This document shows, one piece after another, positions 58,083-64,000 of a DNA stretch of 64,000 nt. The notes under the pieces were generated by a model, which was not told the origin of the DNA, searched no databases, and saw only the letters and a list, made by a program, of their open reading frames with translations. Position 1 is the stretch's first letter; each line of letters begins with the position of its first letter. This DNA is from CAWIJK01 sp963836375 (GTDB taxonomy: Bacteria; Actinomycetota; Acidimicrobiia; Acidimicrobiales; RAAP-2). Location: positions 806,001 to 870,000 of the forward strand of contig CAWIJK010000004.1 of NCBI GenBank assembly GCA_963836375.1. Direction: 5' to 3'. The position numbers were made by a program, and so were the translations under genes.

Positions 58083-58814
58083 GTGGGCAAGGTTGCCGCC
58101 GGGTTCTTCTCGTTCACCGAGATCACCGATCCCTCCGAGCACCGGGCGTACAACGAGTGGCACCAGCTGGACCACCTGCCCGAGCAGTACCCCCTGGCCG
58201 GGATCGTGGCCGGGCAACGCTGGGTCAGCACCCCGGCCTGCCGGGCCGCCCGGGCGGCCAGCGGCCCCCGGCTGGACCCGGTCCACTACCTGACCCTCTA
58301 CCTCATGGCCGAGCCCGTCGAACAGACGCTGGCCGAATTCCGGGCCCTGGCCGTCCGCCTCCACCAGGCCGACCGGTTCTTCGAGCACCGTCGGGCCCTC
58401 CTCTCGGGTCCTTTCGACGTCACCGGGTCTGGCGTCGCACCGAGGGTCCGCGTCTCAGCCGATGCGGTCCCGTTCCGACCGACCCGCGGCATCTACGTCG
58501 TGGTCGACCAAGGCCCGGACCGGCACCGAGACGGCGACCTGGAGCCGTGGGTTGCCGTCGACGGGGTGGCCGGGGTGTGGCGGTTCGAGGCGTCGGAGCG
58601 CCCCGGGGCCGAGCACTGGAGCGCCGGGGGTTCGAGGGTCACCATCTGGTACCTCGACCGCGACCCTCTGGCCGTCGCCGCCGAGCTCGCACCGCTCCTG
58701 TCGGCCGGCTGGGCCGGGCGGGCCACCCCCCCGCTTTTCGCGGGGCCCTTCGAGGCCATCACGCCGTGGGTGTGGGACTGGTTCGACCCGCCGGGCACGC
58801 CGACGCGGCGCTAG
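58083..58814 (+). CDS. Uncharacterised protein, dimeric alpha/beta-barrel-like
   Basis: 243 aa from GTG 58083, which lies six bases behind CATGAT, a possible -10 of a leaderless mRNA. GFFSFTEITDPSEHRAYNEWHQLDHLPEQYPLAGIVAGQRWV resembles EthD/ABM-type ferredoxin-like folds, and the second half (RGIYVVVDQG to ITPWVWDWFDPPG) looks like a degenerate second copy. Divergent from the LLM enzyme and followed by a similar protein and an acyl-CoA synthetase. No function assigned. Confidence 0.6.
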   Translation: MGKVAAGFFSFTEITDPSEHRAYNEWHQLDHLPEQYPLAGIVAGQRWVSTPACRAARAASGPRLDPVHYLTLYLMAEPVEQTLAEFRALAVRLHQADRFFEHRRALLSGPFDVTGSGVAPRVRVSADAVPFRPTRGIYVVVDQGPDRHRDGDLEPWVAVDGVAGVWRFEASERPGAEHWSAGGSRVTIWYLDRDPLAVAAELAPLLSAGWAGRATPPLFAGPFEAITPWVWDWFDPPGTPTRR

Positions 58815-58860
58815 CCTCGGCCCGGCCCGCTGGGGGACCGGCGGTCGACGGGGAGGCCGG

Positions 58861-59571
58861 TTGCTGTTCGTCCACGAGGTCCACACGGTGAAGGGTTCGT
58901 GCGAGGCCCAGTTCGAGGCCGCCTTCCGGGATGGCTGGATGCCGGCACTGGCCAGGTGCGACGGGGCCCGCCTGCTGTGGTACCTCAACCTGGCCCACGG
59001 GAGCGGCGCCGCCTACACGGTGGTGACGGTCACCGCCGTGGCCGACCCCGGCGCCTGGGGGGCGCTCGACGAGCGGGTCCGCGCCGGGGACCTCCGCGAC
59101 TGGCTCAGCGAGGTCGACGGCCTCCGCCACCGCTCGTCGGCCAAGGTCCTGGTCCCGGTCCCGTGGTCGCCGACCCGCGAGGTCGACCTGGCCTCGGTAC
59201 CGGTCTCGGGCGACGAGCACGAGCTCACCGTCTACATGGAGGACACGGCCTGGCCGTATGCCGGCGGCCTGCAGGCGTACCTGGCGGCGGCCGGCACCCT
59301 GTACGGCGAGACCCTGGCCAGCTCGAAACGGGCCGGCCGGAGCATCCTCGAGATGGAGGCCGCCTTCCAGCCCGCCTTCGGCACGGCCCGCAGCACCGAG
59401 GTCGTCCTGTGGCAGAAGGTCGTCAACCACGACGCCCTGCTGCGACTGCTCACGACCGAGACCGACCCGGCGCGCAAGGCCCCGGGCACCTGGATGCACG
59501 ACGCGCTGGCCGTGCGGGACCGTTGGGAGAGCCGGTTGCTCCGGACCTCGCGCTGGTCCCCCCTGTTCTGA
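58861..59571 (+). CDS. Uncharacterised protein, NIPSNAP/ABM-like
   Basis: 236 aa; TTG 58861 with GGGGAGG at four bases. LLFVHEVHTVKGSCEAQFEAAFRDGWMPAL and LLWYLNLAHGSGAAYTVVTVTAVADPGAW give a ferredoxin-like beta-alpha-beta pattern, repeated with ELTVYMEDTAWPY and EAAFQPAFGTARSTEVVLWQKV. NIPSNAP-like proteins look similar. Conserved pairing with 58083 and the acyl-CoA synthetase suggests a shared pathway. Confidence 0.6.
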   Translation: MLFVHEVHTVKGSCEAQFEAAFRDGWMPALARCDGARLLWYLNLAHGSGAAYTVVTVTAVADPGAWGALDERVRAGDLRDWLSEVDGLRHRSSAKVLVPVPWSPTREVDLASVPVSGDEHELTVYMEDTAWPYAGGLQAYLAAAGTLYGETLASSKRAGRSILEMEAAFQPAFGTARSTEVVLWQKVVNHDALLRLLTTETDPARKAPGTWMHDALAVRDRWESRLLRTSRWSPLF

Positions 59572-59587
59572 GCCCGCCGGGAGCCGA

Positions 59588-61117
59588 GTGACCATCGCCG
59601 AGCGGCCCGGCGGCCACCGACCCCGCGACCTGGTCACCCTGGTCGAGGGGCCGGCAACCGACGACCCCGGGCGCGTCGCGCTGATCGTCGGTGACCAGCA
59701 GATCACCTACTCGGCGCTGGCGGCGGCGGCCCAGCGCCTCGGGGCGGCGCTGCACCGGCGGGGGGTGGAGCCGGGGTGGCGCATCGCGCTGGCCGACGAC
59801 GCCAGCCTGCTCTCAGTGGCCGCCGTCCTGGGGGCGCCCCGGGTGGGGGCGGCGGTCGCCCTGATGAACCCCCGGCTGACGACGGGGGAGCTGGCCGACC
59901 TGGCGGCGGCCGCCGGAGCGGCGCCGATCGCCGTGGCCGGCGACCGCTACCGGGCGCACATGGCCGGGGCGACCGGTCGGCCGGTCCTCGGACCAGAGTT
60001 GGTGGGGACCGAGGCGACCGGACCGGTAACGCCCGAACCCGACGCCTCGGGTCCGGGGCCCGACGACGAAGCCGTCGTCCTGTTCACGAGCGGCACGACC
60101 GGGACCCCCAAGGCGGTCCCCTTCACCCACGGCCTGCTCGGTCCCCGCATCGCCGCCTTCGCCCCGCCCTTCGACCCGGCCGTCGCCCCGTCGGTTTCGT
60201 TGATGTGCGTGCCGATCGTCCACATCGGCGGGCTGCTCGGCCTGCTGGTCTCCCTCGGGCGGGGCAACACGACGGTCGTCCAGACCCGGTTCGAGGCCGG
60301 AGAGTGGCTGGAGTTGGTGGGCCGCCACCGGGTCAACGCCTCGTTCCTCGTCCCCACCATGCTCCACCGGATCCTCGAGCACCCCGGCTTCGGCTCCGCC
60401 GATCTGGGCTCGTTGACGTCGGTCACCTACGGCGCCGCCCCGGCGTCACCCGACCTGATCCGGCGGGCCATGGCCGCCCTCCCCCACGTGGAGTTCTCCA
60501 ACGTGTTCGGCCAGACCGAGACCATGGGCTCGATCACCGCCCTCGGCCCCGAGGACCACGCGTCGGGCAGGCTCGCCTCGGTCGGGCGTCCGCTGCCCGG
60601 GGTCGAGACGAAGGTGGTCGACCCGGCGACCGGTGAGGCGGTGCCGCTCGGCGCGGTGGGCGAGCTCTGGGTCAAGACCCGCGACGCCGTGAGCCCGCCT
60701 CCTTCGGGGGGCCCGGGGGGCCCCGAGGTCCCGCCCGGGTGGCTGCGCACCGGGGACATGGTCTCGGTGGACGAGGACGGCTACCTCTACCCGGCCGGCC
60801 GCCTCTCGGACACCATCAATCGGGGTGGGGAGAAGTTCGCCCCGGCCGAGATCGAGGCGGTCCTGGCCCGGCACCCCGCCGTCCGCGACGTGGCGGTCGC
60901 CGGCGTTTCGGACCCCGAGATGGGCCAGCGGGTCGGCGCGGCGGTGGTCGCCGACCGGCCGGTGAGCCCCGAGGAGCTGCGCGAGTTCTGCCGGGGCCAG
61001 CTCGCCGCCTTCAAGCTGCCCGAGCGGATCGTCTTCGTCGACGAGATCCCCTACAACGACGTCGGCAAGGTGGCCCGGCGGTCGCTGGCCGCGCTGCTGA
61101 CCGCCGACGACCGGTGA
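59588..61117 (+). CDS. Acyl-CoA synthetase (AMP-binding family)
   Basis: 509 aa ANL-superfamily ligase. P-loop VLFTSGTTGTPKAVPFTH (about 161-178), FSNVFGQTETMG (about 304), GWLRTGDMVSVDEDGYLYPAGR hinge region and the catalytic Lys in IPYNDVGKVARRSL near the C terminus. It activates a carboxylic acid to the acyl-CoA. GTG 59588; the stop overlaps the SGNH gene. Substrate class unclear. Confidence 0.88.
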   Translation: MTIAERPGGHRPRDLVTLVEGPATDDPGRVALIVGDQQITYSALAAAAQRLGAALHRRGVEPGWRIALADDASLLSVAAVLGAPRVGAAVALMNPRLTTGELADLAAAAGAAPIAVAGDRYRAHMAGATGRPVLGPELVGTEATGPVTPEPDASGPGPDDEAVVLFTSGTTGTPKAVPFTHGLLGPRIAAFAPPFDPAVAPSVSLMCVPIVHIGGLLGLLVSLGRGNTTVVQTRFEAGEWLELVGRHRVNASFLVPTMLHRILEHPGFGSADLGSLTSVTYGAAPASPDLIRRAMAALPHVEFSNVFGQTETMGSITALGPEDHASGRLASVGRPLPGVETKVVDPATGEAVPLGAVGELWVKTRDAVSPPPSGGPGGPEVPPGWLRTGDMVSVDEDGYLYPAGRLSDTINRGGEKFAPAEIEAVLARHPAVRDVAVAGVSDPEMGQRVGAAVVADRPVSPEELREFCRGQLAAFKLPERIVFVDEIPYNDVGKVARRSLAALLTADDR

Positions 61118-62202
61118 GTCGGCGCGATCCGCTGGGCCGCCGCCGGGCGCCCGGGCCCGGCGCGCTGGCGCTGGCCGCGCTGGCGCTCTCGGTGGTCGCC
61201 GCCTCGTGCGCCACCCCCAGCCCCCCCAGAACCTCCGCCGTCCGCCCGACCTCGATCGTCCAGCTGGGCGACTCGGTGGCGGCCGGTGAGGGGACCCTCT
61301 ACGGCTACACCTACGACCAGGCCACCCAGACCTGGGTGGGCGGGGACATCCACGCCAGCTGGCCCGGACCGTGGCCCCTGTGCCACGACTCCCCCTATGC
61401 CTACGGCGACGTCCTGGCCCGCGCCGACCACGCCCGCTTCGCCCAATTCGCCTGCACCGGCGCCACCTTCGAGCACGGGGTGGCCGCCCCCAAGTACCAG
61501 TACGGCCTCCTCTCGACGACCCTGGTCCAGCCGGCGCAATTCGGCAACTGGTCGACCCGCAAGAACCTCAACGCCCGCTACGACGCGGCCCGGCCCGATC
61601 TCGTCCTCGTGACCCTGGGTGCCGACGACGTGACCTTCTCGAGGATCGTCGAGGCCTGTGTCGAGAACGCCATCGAACAGCGCCTGGACAGCTCGGTGAA
61701 GCTGCAGTGCACGTCGGGCGACCCGGGGACCGCCATCGACAGCGACTTCTTCGCCAAGCTCCCGACGCTGCGGCGGGACTACACCACCCTGGCCGACTGG
61801 ATCGTCGCGCGGGGCCGGGCCGACCACCTCGTACCCAAGGTGGTCTTCACGACCTACTACGACCCGCTGCCGACAGGAACGACGAGCTGCCCGGACAGCG
61901 AACTGCTCGACTACGCGCAGATCCGCTACCTGACGGCACGGCTCTTACAGCTCAACTCGCTGATCGTGTCCACCGTCGACGGTCTCCACCGGCGCGGCGT
62001 GGGGGTGGTCAACCTGACCAACGCCTTCGACGGGCACCGGTGGTGTTCCGCGCAGCCCTGGGCCTACGGTCTGTCGATCTTCAAGCTGACCAACCCCTCC
62101 AGCCTCCTCTCCCAGGCCCCGTTCCATCCGACGCCGGCGGGCCAAGAACAGATCGCCCGCCTCGTCGGACCCGAGGCCGAGCGGCTGCTGAGTGCCCGGT
62201 GA
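61114..62202 (+). CDS. SGNH-hydrolase-type lipoprotein
   Basis: 362 aa. N-terminal basic region, hydrophobic LALAALALSVV and lipobox VAASC, so probably a lipoprotein. SGNH blocks: IVQLGDSVAAGEG (Ser in GDS), FACTGAT, LVLVTLGADDVTF (GxND position is GADD), and FHPTPAGQEQIA with the catalytic His. Likely an esterase or acyl hydrolase on the outer face. GTGA overlaps with both neighbours link it to the acyl-CoA synthetase and the CocE-like gene. Confidence 0.8.
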   Translation: MSRRDPLGRRRAPGPGALALAALALSVVAASCATPSPPRTSAVRPTSIVQLGDSVAAGEGTLYGYTYDQATQTWVGGDIHASWPGPWPLCHDSPYAYGDVLARADHARFAQFACTGATFEHGVAAPKYQYGLLSTTLVQPAQFGNWSTRKNLNARYDAARPDLVLVTLGADDVTFSRIVEACVENAIEQRLDSSVKLQCTSGDPGTAIDSDFFAKLPTLRRDYTTLADWIVARGRADHLVPKVVFTTYYDPLPTGTTSCPDSELLDYAQIRYLTARLLQLNSLIVSTVDGLHRRGVGVVNLTNAFDGHRWCSAQPWAYGLSIFKLTNPSSLLSQAPFHPTPAGQEQIARLVGPEAERLLSAR

Positions 62203-64000
62203 GGGCCCGGGGCGGGCGGGCCGCCGCCGGGGCCCTGGCCGTCCTGGCCACCCTGGTGGTGCCGACCGGCTGGGCCGCGGGCGGCGCGGCGGGGGCAACG
62301 CCGGGCCCGGTGGCGACCCCGGTGAAGGCCCCGTTCAGCGGCCACGGGTCGATCGACGAGGCCTACGAGCTCGGGGCGGTGCCCGGGACCCACCTCGTCC
62401 TCTACGACGCCGCCGGCCGGGCGGTCGGCAAGGGGGTGGCCGACCGCTACGGGAGCCTGATCGTCCCGTCGCTGCGGCCGGGTCCGGGATACCGGTTCGG
62501 GGCGGTGACCGGCGGCACGGTGCAAAAGTCCGCCCCCTTCAAGGTGTTGAGCGTCGACGACACGCCCCCCGAGTCGTTCTACGCCGACCAGCACCTGCAC
62601 GTCGGGCTCAACTACATCACCATGCGCGACGGGATCACCCTGGCGGCGACGGTGCGCCTCCCACCGGGCAAGACCCTGGCCGACGGTCCCTTTCCGACCG
62701 TGCTCGAGTACTCGGGCTACGCCATCGCCGCCCCCGGGAACCTGCTCTCGTCGATCCTCAACCCCTCGGCCGGCTCGTCCAACCCCCTGCTCCCCGACTC
62801 GGCCACCGCCGTCGGGTCGGTCATCACCCCGTTGCTCGGTTTCGCCACGGTCAGCCTCCAGATGCGCGGGACCGGCTGCTCGGGCGGCGCCCTCGACCTG
62901 TTCGGCCTGCCCACCATCTACGACGGCTACGACGCGGTGCAGATCGCCGCCGCCCAGCCCTGGGTCCTCGGCCACAAGGTCGGCCTGGTCGGCATCTCGT
63001 TCTCGGGCATCTCGCAGCTCTTCGTGGCCGGCACCCGGCCGCCCGGCCTGGCCGCCATCGCCCCGATGTCGCCCACCAACGACCTCTACGCCACGGGCTA
63101 CCCGGGGGGCATCTTCAACAGCGGCTTCGCCGCCAGCTGGGTGGCCCAGCGGGTCGCCGACGCCGAGCCGGCCCCGGCGGGCGGCCAGCCCTACGCCCGG
63201 GCCCTGATCGAGGCGGGCGACAAGCAGTGCCTGGCCAACCAGGACCTGCGGCTCCAGACCGAGAACATCGAGAAGCTGCTGGCCGACAACGACCACCGGA
63301 CGCCGTCGATCTTCGCCGTCCGCTCACCCGAGGCCTGGGCCCGGCGCATCGACGTCCCGGTCTTCATGGTGGGGGCCCTCCAAGACGAACAGACCGGTCC
63401 GCAGTGGCCGGACCTCATCGACGCCCTCTCGGGCGACCGCCACGTCTGGGTGACCATGCTCAACGGCACCCACATCGACTCGCTCGGCCCGGGGTCGATC
63501 ACCCGGTGGATCGAGTTCCTCGACCTGTTCGTCGCCCACCGGCTCCCCCACGCCCCGTCCCTGGTGCTCGACTTGTCCGGGGCCCTGTACCGCCAGGTCG
63601 CCGACGCACCGGCCGAGCCCCTGCCCAAGCTCCGCTTCACCGACGCGCCCAGCGTGGCGGCGGCCACCGCCCGGTTCGAACACGACCCCAGGGTCCGGGT
63701 CCTGTTCGACAACGGCGGTTCGGCCGCAGAGCCCGGGGCCCTCGACCCCCTATGGGAGGCCGACTTCGGCTCCTGGCCGCCGGCACGCGCCGTGCCCACC
63801 ACCTTGACCCTCGGAGCCGGCGGGGCCCTCGGGGCCGCCCGGGCCGGCGCCTCGTCGGTGTCGTGGCGCCCCGACCCGTCGGCCCGCCCGGCCACCGACC
63901 TGGCCGCCTCGGCCAACGTCTGGAGCGCGCTCCCCCCTACGACTGGACCCCGGTGACCGGCACCGAGGGGGTGGGCTTCGTCTCGGCGCCGCTGCGCCGG
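62199..64000 (+). pseudogene. CocE/NonD-family serine hydrolase, frameshifted near window end
   Basis: Signal peptide (AAAGALAVLATLVVPTGWA). CocE-type features: MRDGITLAATVRLPPG, ATVSLQMRGTGCSGGALDLFG, nucleophile in GLVGISFSGISQLFVAG, and the acid/His region ITRWIEFLDLFVAHRLP. The annotated frame stops at 63956, but a six-C run at 63932-63937 marks a slip: with one more C the reading continues ALPPYDWTPVTGTEGVGFVSAPL to the window end, as expected for the jelly-roll domain. The gene is therefore partial and probably intact in reality. Such enzymes hydrolyse acyl esters or X-Pro peptides. Confidence 0.78.

Noticed and set aside
1..64000. Insertion sequences, prophage, CRISPR array, integrase, plasmid or replication origin
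   Set aside because: No transposase, integrase or Rep-like protein, no regularly spaced repeats of the CRISPR type, and the only tRNA (53159-53232) has no repeat of its 3' end nearby that would mark an attachment site.

Overview
The window is very G+C-rich (roughly 72% by eye), has dense genes on both strands with many 4-nt ATGA/GTGA overlaps, and frequent GTG and TTG starts. F420-type enzymes (two LLM-class oxidoreductases, one Ddn-like nitroreductase), a PhoP/PhoR pair close to the mycobacterial one, OmpR and TetR regulators and secreted proteins with GYWLVGADGG-type repeats point to an actinobacterium, most likely of class Acidimicrobiia. The class is inferred; no rRNA is present. I see no phage, IS element or CRISPR. 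Four genes (hyhL, cooC, phoP, the terminal CocE-like hydrolase) are split by one-base frameshifts. Two sit on homopolymers, so at least part of this looks like consensus error.

Layout. 1-4.8 kb: fragment of a repeat protein, aldehyde dehydrogenase, F420 oxidoreductase, small monooxygenase-like protein, DUF2510/DUF4328 membrane protein. 4.8-9.2 kb: phosphate transporter in the unusual order pstB-pstS-pstC-pstA behind two arrays of 11-bp direct repeats. 9.2-24 kb: nitrobindin-like protein, acyl-CoA dehydrogenase, large secreted propeller protein, a four-gene catabolic operon (two amidohydrolases, SDR, acetoacetate decarboxylase-like) divergent from a TetR/M20 peptidase pair, an SDR, purU, an orphan response regulator, and an Ddn-like/TetR/peroxiredoxin operon behind two perfect tandem operators.

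24-51 kb is the centre of interest: PEP synthase; a pyruvate:ferredoxin oxidoreductase operon (porG-porA-porB plus a GltD-like iron-sulfur flavoprotein); divergently a group 3b [NiFe] hydrogenase operon with maturation protease, HypC, EamA permease and DUF6390-like protein; then an anaerobic-type Ni-CO dehydrogenase operon (cooF-cooS-cooC-FAD oxidoreductase-acetyl-CoA hydrolase); an MFS exporter; erythromycin-esterase-like and phosphoribosyltransferase/hydrolase genes; a 51-aa ORF; and a universal stress protein. Five promoters here carry a box close to GGGACCTTNGGCCC, each exactly 23 nt before a NANNNT -10-like hexamer, and two further boxes lie before the 51-aa ORF. The boxes and gene content match the DosR/DevR hypoxia regulon of mycobacteria. 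My reading is a hypoxia island in which CO, H2, pyruvate and NAD(P)H exchange electrons through ferredoxin, with PEP synthase for gluconeogenesis and acetyl-CoA hydrolase for acetate release. The Ni-CODH as part of such a regulon is the most novel element.

51-64 kb: a second secreted repeat protein, tRNA-Arg(ACG), an ion-channel-like membrane protein, phoR and phoP with a PhoP-type box, a second LLM enzyme, two uncharacterised proteins followed by an acyl-CoA synthetase, an SGNH-hydrolase lipoprotein and a truncated CocE/NonD-family hydrolase.
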